A stretch of DNA of 7,364 nt from Candidatus Mediterraneibacter stercorigallinarum (lineage in GTDB: Bacteria; Bacillota; Clostridia; Lachnospirales; Lachnospiraceae). The stretch spans positions 1-7,364 of the forward strand of contig DXCD01000134.1 of NCBI GenBank assembly GCA_019116185.1, read 5' to 3'. Of the stretch, positions 1-5,615 are shown one piece after another (the first letter of the stretch is position 1; each line of letters begins with the position of its first letter). Both the position numbers and the translations under genes were made by a program. Below the pieces are notes generated by a model. That model was not told the DNA's origin and searched no databases. It saw only the letters and a program-made list of their open reading frames with translations.

Positions 1-150
1 AGAATACTCCATTGCAATATAGCCTAAAAGTATCCCCATAGGTATGGCTAACCCCATTTGTACAGGATTCAAATGACCAAGTCCAAACAGAAGCTTAAAA
101 ATACCCCTATATAGGACTTTTTCCTTTTTAAGCCTATATGGGGGTATCTG
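1..150 (-). pseudogene. 5'-truncated CPBP-like (Abi) intramembrane protease fragment, running off the left edge
   Basis: The minus-strand frame is open from 150 to 1, with an in-frame TGA at 153-151 just upstream. It has no good start codon with a ribosome binding site. Its translation ends in a hydrophobic stretch including LLFGLGHLNPVQMGLAI and GILLGYIAMEYS. This resembles the second conserved motif of CPBP-family membrane proteases (an FGLxHL-type helix with a metal-binding His, followed by a GxxxGY helix). The first motif of the family (EExxxR) would lie upstream, but only intergenic DNA and the secDF end are there, so the N-terminal part is missing. The first 15 or so codons coincide with the secDF terminator hairpin, which suggests a gene remnant abutting the terminator. 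The family assignment rests on about 30 residues. An unrelated hydrophobic chance frame cannot be excluded, and the rest of the fragment lies outside the window. Confidence 0.4.
97..147 (-). terminator. Probable intrinsic terminator of the scfA-scfB-secDF transcript
   Basis: Positions 101-115 and 133-147 are inverted repeats (ATACCCCTATATAGG against CCTATATGGGGGTAT). They form a 15-bp stem around a 17-nt loop. In minus-strand RNA the stem is followed at once by a run of five T (101-97), as expected for a Rho-independent terminator. It lies 44 nt after the secDF stop. One pair (108/140) is an A-C mismatch in minus-strand RNA but G-U in plus-strand RNA. The plus strand, however, has no T-run after the stem, so minus-strand termination is the better reading. 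Confidence 0.6.
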
Positions 151-190
151 TCACATTTTGTTCGTCATCTCACATTTTTACAGAGGACGA

Positions 191-2656
191 TCAGTCTTTC
201 TGCGATCTGTTCTTTGAGTATCTCCTGACAGAATGCGCCTGGCCTTTTCCGCTATCCTTATCCGCGGAAGACGCGCTGCTGTTCTTCTTCGCAGCTGGCT
301 TATTCTGGGCATTTCCACCCGCAGAAGCCTTTCCCTTCTCAGCAGCAGCTTTCTCTGCTGCCTTCACCGGCTCAGCTGCTGCGCCTTTGTCAGCCAGCGC
401 ATTAACAGCAGACATCTTCATGCCTTTTGTCTTCATCGTAAACCAGAGCGCTCCGGTAATACATACAGATGAATATGCTCCGCACACGATACCTACCATC
501 AGCGGCAGCGCGAATTCCTTGATGGAGCTTACTCCCATCACATAGAGCACTGCAATAGTGATGAATGTGGTCAGTGATGTATAGATACTTCTCGTCAGTG
601 TCTGCGTGATGCAGCGGTTGACAAGCTCTTTGAGCACTGCCGGGTTGTCTGCCGCTTTGCCGTCAGCTTTCAGTTCCTCGCGGATACGGTCAAAGATAAC
701 GATCGTCGCGTTGATCGAGTATCCGACAATGGTCAGCATGCAGGCAATAAACGTATTGCCCACAGATACTCTTGCGATTACATAGAATGCAAGGACAACA
801 AGGACATCATGTATAAGGGCAAGCACCGCGCTTGTAGCGAAACGGATGTCTTTGAAGCGGAACCAGATATACAGCAGCATGCAGACCGTAGCCAGGATCA
901 CGGCCACAGCCGCGTCAGTCCTCATTTCAGAGCTTACAGTAGAGCTGATGTTCTCCGTAGTGATTTCTTCAGTCACGCCGAATTCATCCTGCATATATGT
1001 CGCAAATGCTTCACGCTCGTCCAGATCCAGTGTCTGTGTCTTAAATACTACCTGATTTGTTCCCTGAACAGTCTGAACCTGAATATTATTGTCGCTTGTG
1101 ATATCTTCCAGGTCAGGGATCATCTGGCTGTCTATCTCATCCAGAGTATATTCTTTGTCAAATGTAACTGTCGTCGCTGTACCGCCTGCAAAGTCAAGGC
1201 TGTAATTCATAGCGCCGATGCCGCGCGCATGGTTGATGCCCATTCCCACGAAGCCGCTGATACACAGCAGGATAGAAACAATAAAGAATACTTTTCTCTT
1301 TCCAAGGAAGTCGATGGGCTTTCTCGGAGCTTTGACCCGGCCGTATACTTTCGGATTCCGGATTCCCAGCGCATAGAGTGAGAAAATAATGATTCTTGTC
1401 ACTACCAGTGCCGTGAACATGGATACCACGATACCCAGCGCAAGGGTCTGCGCAAAGCCTCTGACCGGGCCGCTTCCGCGGAACCAGAGCACTGCCGCCG
1501 CGATCAGGGTCGTAATATTACCGTCCAGGATCGCTGACATCGCTTTGTGGAATCCTGCTTTCAGCGCAGCGTGAACAGATGCTCCGGCAGAGAGCTCTTC
1601 CTTCACACGGGCAAAGATAATAACGTTCGCATCCACCGCCATGCCGATGCCGAGGATGATACCCGCGATACCCGGCAGGGTCAGTGTTACGTCAAATGCA
1701 TTCAAGAGCACCAGGATCAGCCCGGTGTAGAATACCAGGGCAATACTGGATGCAAGTCCCGGAAGCAGATACACAAAGATCATGAACACACATACGATCG
1801 CGAGACCGATCGCGCCCGCCATAAGGCTTGTGCTGATCGCTTCCTCGCCGAGCTGTGCCCCGACTACTTTGGAGCTGATCTCCTCAAGTTCCAGGTTCAG
1901 TCCGCCGATACGGATCGTGGAGGCGATATTGTCTGCCTCTTCATATGTCATTCCGGCTCCCGAGATCTGTGCCCTTCCGTTTTCGATCACTGAATTTACC
2001 TGAGGAACACTGATCAGGTCCCCGTCATAGTAGATCGCGATCGTATCATTTCCATTGTTATAAGCTTCCTGGGTAGCTGCTGCAAACGCCGCTGTTCCCT
2101 CATCATTCAGAACAAGGTCCACGCCGTACTCGGTTGCCCCGGTTGTGGATTCCTGATAAGAACCGGCTGTCGCTGTCTCTACTTCAGAGCCGGTCAGGAC
2201 AATGGAATCTGTCCCCTGAAGCTCCTCAATGTTCTTATTCAGCACATATCCATCCGCGCCAAGCGTATAGTTTTCATTTCCATCGCTGTCATAATGCTTG
2301 ATAAAATACAGGGATCCGGGCTGTCCCAGTTCCTCAAGGATCGTATTGGCATCCTCTACACCCGGGATCTCAATACTGATGCGGTTATCGCCTTCCTGAT
2401 AAGCCTGTGCCTCTGTGCTGTACTGTTCGACACGGCGCTGCATCTTGTATACCGTGTCATCCATGTCTTCCTGGGAAGGAGTATCCCCCTTCACCTGGTA
2501 AGTAATGCTTACTCCGCCCTCCAGGTCAAGCCCCAGATTGATGTTCTTTGCAGCGCCCATCCCGTCAGCGTCCAGGCCGCGGATCGCGGTCACGCCGAGC
2601 AACACCATCACGGCTGCCACAAGAATCAGGCTGATTATACCTCTGCTCTTCTTCAT
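191..2656 (-). CDS. secDF: Protein translocase subunit SecDF (fused SecD-SecF)
   Basis: An 821-residue RND-type membrane protein that assists SecYEG in late protein export, using the ion motive force to pull substrates across the membrane. One chain carries both halves. The SecD half has a first membrane helix at about 7-25, the motif LGLDLEGG at 41-48, an extracytoplasmic domain to about 270, then helices to about 440 including GMAVDANVIIF with Asp342. The SecF half begins near 450 and carries SLDFAGGT around 486-493, with a second helix group at about 585-740. Asp342 and Arg689 match charged membrane residues known to matter in Thermus SecDF. The position matching a third conserved acidic residue is Ala650. 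Residues 741-821 form a Lys/Ala/Ser-rich, low-complexity tail, probably cytoplasmic. The ATG start has AAAGGA 10 nt upstream. It follows scfB by 36 nt, so the two are probably co-transcribed. Many clostridia have separate secD and secF, so the fusion is notable. Confidence 0.96.
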   Translation of the reverse strand: MKKSRGIISLILVAAVMVLLGVTAIRGLDADGMGAAKNINLGLDLEGGVSITYQVKGDTPSQEDMDDTVYKMQRRVEQYSTEAQAYQEGDNRISIEIPGVEDANTILEELGQPGSLYFIKHYDSDGNENYTLGADGYVLNKNIEELQGTDSIVLTGSEVETATAGSYQESTTGATEYGVDLVLNDEGTAAFAAATQEAYNNGNDTIAIYYDGDLISVPQVNSVIENGRAQISGAGMTYEEADNIASTIRIGGLNLELEEISSKVVGAQLGEEAISTSLMAGAIGLAIVCVFMIFVYLLPGLASSIALVFYTGLILVLLNAFDVTLTLPGIAGIILGIGMAVDANVIIFARVKEELSAGASVHAALKAGFHKAMSAILDGNITTLIAAAVLWFRGSGPVRGFAQTLALGIVVSMFTALVVTRIIIFSLYALGIRNPKVYGRVKAPRKPIDFLGKRKVFFIVSILLCISGFVGMGINHARGIGAMNYSLDFAGGTATTVTFDKEYTLDEIDSQMIPDLEDITSDNNIQVQTVQGTNQVVFKTQTLDLDEREAFATYMQDEFGVTEEITTENISSTVSSEMRTDAAVAVILATVCMLLYIWFRFKDIRFATSAVLALIHDVLVVLAFYVIARVSVGNTFIACMLTIVGYSINATIVIFDRIREELKADGKAADNPAVLKELVNRCITQTLTRSIYTSLTTFITIAVLYVMGVSSIKEFALPLMVGIVCGAYSSVCITGALWFTMKTKGMKMSAVNALADKGAAAEPVKAAEKAAAEKGKASAGGNAQNKPAAKKNSSASSADKDSGKGQAHSVRRYSKNRSQKD

Positions 2657-2692
2657 GACTGTACATTCCTTTCTTTTTTCTGCGTCCCCTGG

Positions 2693-4114
2693 CTAAGCCT
2701 CTTCGTCTGCCGTCTCTTCCTGTGACTCTGCCAGAGCCGCTTTTATCATTATCGCGCATTCTACGCGTTTGCGCTCCATCTCACAGCTCACCTCATAGGT
2801 GTCGTTGATGGTGTGATGGAATTTATAAGAATTCGCCATACATCCCCCGCTGCAGTAGAATCTGGCGAAGCATTTTTTGCAGCTTTCTTTGGAATACACG
2901 CTGCATCCCCGGAATTCATCCGCAATATCCGGCCTGGTGATTCCTTCGTCCACATTTCCCATAAGGAAGTCTTCCTGTCCCACAAACTGATGGCAGGGAT
3001 ACAGGTCTCCCCACGGAGTCACGGCCAGGTACTCTGTGCCTGACCCGCATCCGGAGAGGCGTTTGGACACGCACGGCCCGCCTTCCAGATCGATCATAAA
3101 GTGGAAGAAGGTAAATCCTCTTCCGCTCTTCTCCCGCTCCACCATGATCTTTGCGAGCTTGTCATACTCCGCGAAGATCTGGGGGAGGTCTTCTTTTCGG
3201 ATGGCATAGGGATCTGTATCTTCGCCCACCACAGGCTCGATCGAGATCTGCTCAAATCCCAGCTCTGCAAAATGCAGCACATCATTAGAGAAGTCAAGAT
3301 TATTCCTTGTAAATGTACCTCGTATGTAGTATTTCTGCTGATTCCGGCTCTCGGCCAGCTTCTGGAATTTCGGCACGATCAGGTCATAGCTGCCTTTTCC
3401 GTTTCTGAACGGCCGCATCCTGTCATTGACTTCCTTCCGCCCGTCAAGACTCAGGACCACATTGTCCATCTCGCGGTTGACGAACTCCTGTACCTCGTCA
3501 TTTAACAGCACGCCGTTGGTTGTAAGGGTAAAACGGAAATGCTTATCGTGGATCTTCTCCTGCTCCCTTCCGTAAGCCACCAGATCTTTCACCACCTGCC
3601 AGTTCATCAGCGGTTCCCCGCCAAAGAAATCCACTTCCAGGTTCCTTCGCTTCCCGGAATTGGCGATCAGGAAGTCCAGCGCTTTCTTCCCTACTTCATA
3701 GGTCATGAGCGCCCTGCGTCCGTGATATTCGCCCTCCTCGGCAAAACAATACCTGCAGGCAAGATTGCAGTCGTGGGCAATGTGGAGGCACAGAGCCTTA
3801 ACCACGGTCTTTCTCTGCTTTACTTCATCGATAAAATCCTCGTACACATCCCGGGTAAACAGCCTGCCCTGCGCTGCCAGTTCTGTGACAGCCTCCAGGA
3901 TATCGAGGATATCTTCCTCCGCATAACTGCTCCCCAGCTTTTCTTTCAAATAAGAAGCCGTCTCCTCGCTCTTAAGCGTTTCCGGCGTGTGAAATTCATT
4001 CTGTTCTTCGAGGGCGCCGATCACATCATATGCGGCTTTGTCCACCACATGCACTGCGCCGCTGTTCACGTCAAGGACGATATTATATCCGTTATTCTGA
4101 TACAGATGTATCAC
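2693..4114 (-). CDS. scfB: SCIFF peptide maturase (radical SAM/SPASM thioether-forming enzyme)
   Basis: A 473-residue radical SAM enzyme that installs sulfur-to-carbon thioether cross-links in the SCIFF precursor encoded just upstream; this is the ranthipeptide pathway and acts in the cytoplasm. Residues 1 to about 90 match the N-terminal peptide-recognition region of the family (it opens MIHLYQNNGYNIVLDVNSG). The SAM-binding cluster is Cys116-x3-Cys120-x2-Cys123, with FFGGEP at 163-168. The SPASM region supplies ligands for two auxiliary [4Fe-4S] clusters: Cys348, Cys356 and Cys374, then Cys412-x2-Cys415-x5-Cys421-x3-Cys425 and Cys444. The start is GTG at 4114, seven bases after AGAGAGG. No ATG upstream fits, and the family N-terminus begins exactly here. 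Compared with scfA (ATG, perfect AGGAGG), the start is weak, which would favour more peptide than enzyme. secDF follows after 36 nt. Confidence 0.95.
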   Translation of the reverse strand: MIHLYQNNGYNIVLDVNSGAVHVVDKAAYDVIGALEEQNEFHTPETLKSEETASYLKEKLGSSYAEEDILDILEAVTELAAQGRLFTRDVYEDFIDEVKQRKTVVKALCLHIAHDCNLACRYCFAEEGEYHGRRALMTYEVGKKALDFLIANSGKRRNLEVDFFGGEPLMNWQVVKDLVAYGREQEKIHDKHFRFTLTTNGVLLNDEVQEFVNREMDNVVLSLDGRKEVNDRMRPFRNGKGSYDLIVPKFQKLAESRNQQKYYIRGTFTRNNLDFSNDVLHFAELGFEQISIEPVVGEDTDPYAIRKEDLPQIFAEYDKLAKIMVEREKSGRGFTFFHFMIDLEGGPCVSKRLSGCGSGTEYLAVTPWGDLYPCHQFVGQEDFLMGNVDEGITRPDIADEFRGCSVYSKESCKKCFARFYCSGGCMANSYKFHHTINDTYEVSCEMERKRVECAIMIKAALAESQEETADEEA

Positions 4115-4144
4115 AAAAGTACCTCTCTTTCCATTTACTCCCCG

Positions 4145-4161
4145 TACAGAATTCTTCTGTA
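4145..4161 (-). promoter_or_regulatory. Stem-loop in the scfB leader
   Basis: TACAGAA (4145-4151) and TTCTGTA (4155-4161) are perfect inverted repeats separated by 3 nt. This gives a 7-bp hairpin with a GAA triloop in minus-strand RNA, about 17 nt before the scfB Shine-Dalgarno. No T-run follows, so it is not a terminator by itself. It could act in mRNA folding or processing, or it may be incidental. Confidence 0.35.
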
Positions 4162-4173
4162 TCTGACATGCAT

Positions 4174-4203
4174 AAGGCAGCGGTCATAAAAAACCGCTGC
4201 CCT
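4174..4203 (-). promoter_or_regulatory. GC-rich stem-loop between scfA and scfB (possible attenuator or mRNA 3'-end stabiliser)
   Basis: GGCAGCGGT (4176-4184) and ACCGCTGCC (4193-4201) form a 9-bp GC-rich stem. In minus-strand RNA a G-U and an A-U pair extend it to 11 bp, around the loop UUUUUAUG. It begins 31 nt after the scfA stop. The sequence after the stem (TTATGCATG) is only weakly T-rich, so it should be at most a partial terminator. In RiPP operons such a structure commonly lets the small peptide gene be expressed above its enzyme gene. That role is inferred here. Confidence 0.55.
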
Positions 4204-4216
4204 TCCCCCTTGTTCT

Positions 4217-4230
4217 ATTGTAATTACAAT
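4217..4230. repeat. Perfect 14-bp palindrome after scfA
   Basis: ATTGTAATTACAAT is identical to its own reverse complement and sits 3 bp after the scfA stop codon. It has no loop, so it is more like a DNA-binding dyad than an RNA hairpin. No specific regulator can be named from the sequence, and A/T-rich palindromes of this size can arise by chance. Confidence 0.5.
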
Positions 4231-4233
4231 ACC

Positions 4234-4377
4234 TTACTTTCTGTTCTCGCAGGTCTGATTTCCAACAGTACAGGATGTCTTGCATGCTGACTGGCATGAT
4301 GTCTGGCACTCTCCGCATCCGCCTTTTTTCACTGTATTGTTTAATGTCTGTGTATTTAATGTCTTAATGTGTTTCAT
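4234..4377 (-). CDS. scfA: Six-cysteine ranthipeptide SCIFF precursor
   Basis: A 47-residue precursor peptide with the conserved opening MKHIKTLNTQTLNNTVKKGG and the core GCGECQTSCQSACKTSC, continuing TVGNQTCENRK. The six cysteines are at 21, 24, 28, 32, 36 and 43 (C-x2-C-x3-C-x3-C-x3-C-x6-C), which defines the 'six cysteines in forty-five' family. ScfB is expected to link Cys sulfurs to nearby residues. In the characterised Clostridium thermocellum peptide a Cys32-Thr37 thioether was reported, and both residues are at the same positions here. The start is ATG at 4377, seven bases after a perfect AGGAGG (4385-4390), and an extended -10 promoter lies just upstream. The gene is short and easily overlooked. 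Ranthipeptides have been tied to population-density signalling in some solvent-producing clostridia; whether that holds here is unknown. No leader-cleavage protease is encoded nearby. Confidence 0.97.
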   Translation of the reverse strand: MKHIKTLNTQTLNNTVKKGGCGECQTSCQSACKTSCTVGNQTCENRK

Positions 4378-4418
4378 GTCCTGTCCTCCTAATATTTCTA
4401 CAACATATTGCTCGGAAC

Positions 4419-4447
4419 ATTATACCACAGATTTCGGGGATTTGGAA
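4419..4447 (-). promoter_or_regulatory. Extended -10 promoter of scfA-scfB-secDF
   Basis: On the minus strand a perfect TATAAT (4424-4419) is preceded directly by TGG (4427-4425), giving the extended -10 form TGnTATAAT. A weak -35 (TTCCAA, 4447-4442) lies 17 bp upstream. Transcription would start near 4412, giving a leader of about 35 nt before scfA. The good -10 and poor -35 are typical of extended -10 promoters read by the housekeeping sigma factor. It starts 10 bp before the end of the TIGR04086-like gene's flank, so scfA is not dependent on read-through. Confidence 0.7.
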
Positions 4448-4456
4448 GTCCTTTTT

Positions 4457-4843
4457 TCACGACACCATTCCTCCCAGCATCCCTCCGCCCGCGCACAACA
4501 GAAATGTCGTCAGCAGGTTCGTGATCTCAGCCTGCAGCGTGTGGTACACCCCAAGCGATATCAGAAGCAGCAGGACAAAATACAGCACTCCCAGGAGCAG
4601 CCCCCACAGGAATTTCTTCGTCCCCGTCAGCTTGCCCATCACAAATCCTCCGGCAAATGTAGAAATCACATAAGTCAGTATAATTCCCGCATTTACATTT
4701 TCCTCGCTCAGCCCTGCCTTATACAGAAGAATGGTCAGTATAAGCAGCATGATGCCTGTCACGATATAAGCACAGAGAAGCGCTTTCAGTATCCGGACCG
4801 CCGTCTGTTCGATTCCCGGCCTGCCTGTTGTTTTTTTCTCCAT
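4457..4843 (-). CDS. TIGR04086-like small membrane protein (four transmembrane helices)
   Basis: A 128-residue hydrophobic protein of unknown function. Four membrane helices can be read: around ILKALLCAYIVTGIMLLILTI-type sequence at about 10-32, a second at about 39-58, a third at about 62-85 after the TGTKKF loop, and a short Gly-rich last helix ending AGGGMLGGMVS. Length, helix pattern and small/Gly-rich ends match the clostridial TIGR04086 family, whose members I recall lying near scfA/scfB and sec genes. The start at 4843 (MEKKTTGRPG) is chosen because GGGAGG (4855-4850) lies 6 nt upstream. An in-frame ATG at 4867 (MLMDGRKN, AAGGAG 9 nt upstream) would add eight charged residues and is the alternative. 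It ends 79 nt before scfA and points the same way. A scaffold or export-linked role is only inference. Confidence 0.8.
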   Translation of the reverse strand: MEKKTTGRPGIEQTAVRILKALLCAYIVTGIMLLILTILLYKAGLSEENVNAGIILTYVISTFAGGFVMGKLTGTKKFLWGLLLGVLYFVLLLLISLGVYHTLQAEITNLLTTFLLCAGGGMLGGMVS

Positions 4844-4849
4844 ATTCTT

Positions 4850-4855
4850 CCTCCC
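4850..4855 (-). promoter_or_regulatory. Ribosome binding site deciding the start of the TIGR04086-like gene
   Basis: GGGAGG lies six bases before the ATG at 4843, a strong match at ideal spacing. It sits inside the codons of the longer alternative reading that starts at 4867. That reading has its own AAGGAG (4882-4877). Both starts may be used, but the downstream one gives the N-terminus more typical of the family. Confidence 0.55.
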
Positions 4856-4942
4856 GTCCATAAGCATAACCTCATTCTCCTTCCCGGTGGTAAAGCTTAT
4901 GTTTGTCCGGAAGCATTTATTCCTAAAACGCGTTCTGTTTCT

Positions 4943-4958
4943 GCACTGATATCAATGC
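4943..4958. repeat. Near-perfect 16-bp palindrome after spoVT
   Basis: GCACTGATATCAATGC is symmetric at 14 of 16 positions about a TGATATCA core and lies directly after the spoVT stop codon. In minus-strand RNA it can form a 6-bp hairpin with an AUAU loop and one G-U pair, but no T-run follows, so it is a poor terminator. It may be an operator for the downstream membrane-protein gene. In the remaining 4868-4942 I see no convincing sigma-A promoter. Confidence 0.35.
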
Positions 4959-4960
4959 TT

Positions 4961-5503
4961 TTATGCCATCTGCCGTCCCAGGAAATCCGCGGCGCTGTAA
5001 GCCACCCTCTGCTCAACTTCCCCGAACCGTCTCTTTTCGTCTCTGCTGAGCAGCACCACAGCTCCGATCACATCTCCCTCGCATATGATCGGGCAGATAA
5101 CTTCATCATAATAATCTATCATCTCGGCAGTCACCTTGATATAGGATACATCCCCGTTCTTTGCCAGGATCTGAGAGCGTTCTTTCAGCGCTTCCCCCAA
5201 TTCCTGCCCGATAAACTGCTCCTGGAGATCTTTCTTCCCGCTCCCTGCCGATGCCACAACCTGATCCGTATCTGTTATGCATACTGTGCATCCCATTGTC
5301 TGCGAAAGGCTCTCCGCATACAGTTTCGCCAGATTTCCCAGTTCCCCGATGGGCGAATACTTCTTGAGGATGATCTCTCCCTCCCGGTCTGTAAAGATCT
5401 CCAGAGGATCTCCTTCCCGGATGCGGAGCGTCCTCCTGATCTCTTTTGGAACAACGACACGCCCCAGATCGTCGATCCGTCTTACTATCCCCGTCGCTTT
5501 CAT
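4961..5503 (-). CDS. spoVT: Stage V sporulation protein T (AbrB/SpoVT-family transcription regulator)
   Basis: A 180-residue DNA-binding regulator. Residues 1 to about 50 form the AbrB-type swapped-hairpin DNA-binding domain (KATGIVRRIDDLGRVVVPKE, then RTLRIREGDPLEIF). Residues from about 55 to the end match the GAF-like C-terminal domain of SpoVT, ending in GDVIGAVVLLSRDE and a final helix. Length is close to the roughly 178 residues of Bacillus subtilis SpoVT, and it is much longer than AbrB (about 95), which supports SpoVT over AbrB. In B. subtilis, SpoVT acts in the developing forespore, is made under sigma-G, and tunes other sigma-G genes. The ATG at 5503 has GGAGGA eight bases upstream. 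That site lies in the 3' arm of a long hairpin, and a sigma-G-like promoter lies in the 5' arm. An AbrB-like vegetative regulator is possible but less likely. Confidence 0.92.
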   Translation of the reverse strand: MKATGIVRRIDDLGRVVVPKEIRRTLRIREGDPLEIFTDREGEIILKKYSPIGELGNLAKLYAESLSQTMGCTVCITDTDQVVASAGSGKKDLQEQFIGQELGEALKERSQILAKNGDVSYIKVTAEMIDYYDEVICPIICEGDVIGAVVLLSRDEKRRFGEVEQRVAYSAADFLGRQMA

Positions 5504-5590
5504 AAAAATAATCCTCCGTTTTACAAATATCTACATAAATTACTCTTTTCTGTCAGTAAATGTAGTATTTGTAAAACAGAGGATTTTATT
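5504..5590 (-). promoter_or_regulatory. Long hairpin in the spoVT leader that includes its ribosome binding site; possible terminator of the upstream gene
   Basis: In minus-strand RNA, 5585-5566 pairs with 5529-5510 over 20 continuous base pairs, one of them G-U. After a one-base bulge (5530), six more pairs follow (5565-5560 with 5536-5531). Four more pairs (5559-5556 with 5543-5540) come after a three-base bulge. The loop is 12 nt (5555-5544). The 3' arm contains GGAGGA (5517-5512), the spoVT Shine-Dalgarno, so the folded RNA hides it. The stem is followed by AUUUUUAUG, a U-run ending in the start codon, so the same hairpin could terminate transcripts from the Na/Pi gene, which ends 31 nt upstream. 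The one non-Watson-Crick pair is G-U in this strand's RNA and would be A-C in the other, which favours a minus-strand RNA function. Confidence 0.75.
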
Positions 5591-5592
5591 CA
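5563..5592 (-). promoter_or_regulatory. Candidate sigma-G (forespore) promoter of spoVT
   Basis: Minus-strand TGAATA (5592-5587), a 17-bp spacer, then AATACTA (5569-5563). The B. subtilis sigma-G consensus is about TGAATA-N17/18-CATACTA, so the match is 6/6 and 6/7, with the first C of the -10 replaced by A. Transcription would start near 5557-5554, about 50 nt before the spoVT ATG. This agrees with the known forespore expression of spoVT in Bacillus. No good sigma-A promoter is visible in the gap. The -10 and spacer lie in the 5' arm of the leader hairpin. Confidence 0.6.
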
Positions 5593-5615
5593 TTTTAATC
5601 TGATATGCATTCCTT

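Noticed and set aside
101..147. Inverted repeat considered as an insertion-sequence end
   Set aside because: There is no transposase and no second copy in the window. The hairpin plus T-run after secDF is explained more simply as a terminator, though a mobile-element origin is noted as an alternative.
138..545. Phe/Ala-rich plus-strand open frame opposite the secDF tail
   Set aside because: The Ala/Phe richness is the complement of the Lys/Ala/Ser-coding tail of SecDF on the minus strand.
809..1381. 190-codon plus-strand open frame opposite secDF
   Set aside because: It lies entirely within secDF, whose minus-strand translation is unambiguous, and it has no domain signature.
3539..4189. 216-codon plus-strand open frame opposite scfB and its leader
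   Set aside because: It mirrors the codon bias of scfB; scfB has all the expected cysteine motifs on the other strand.
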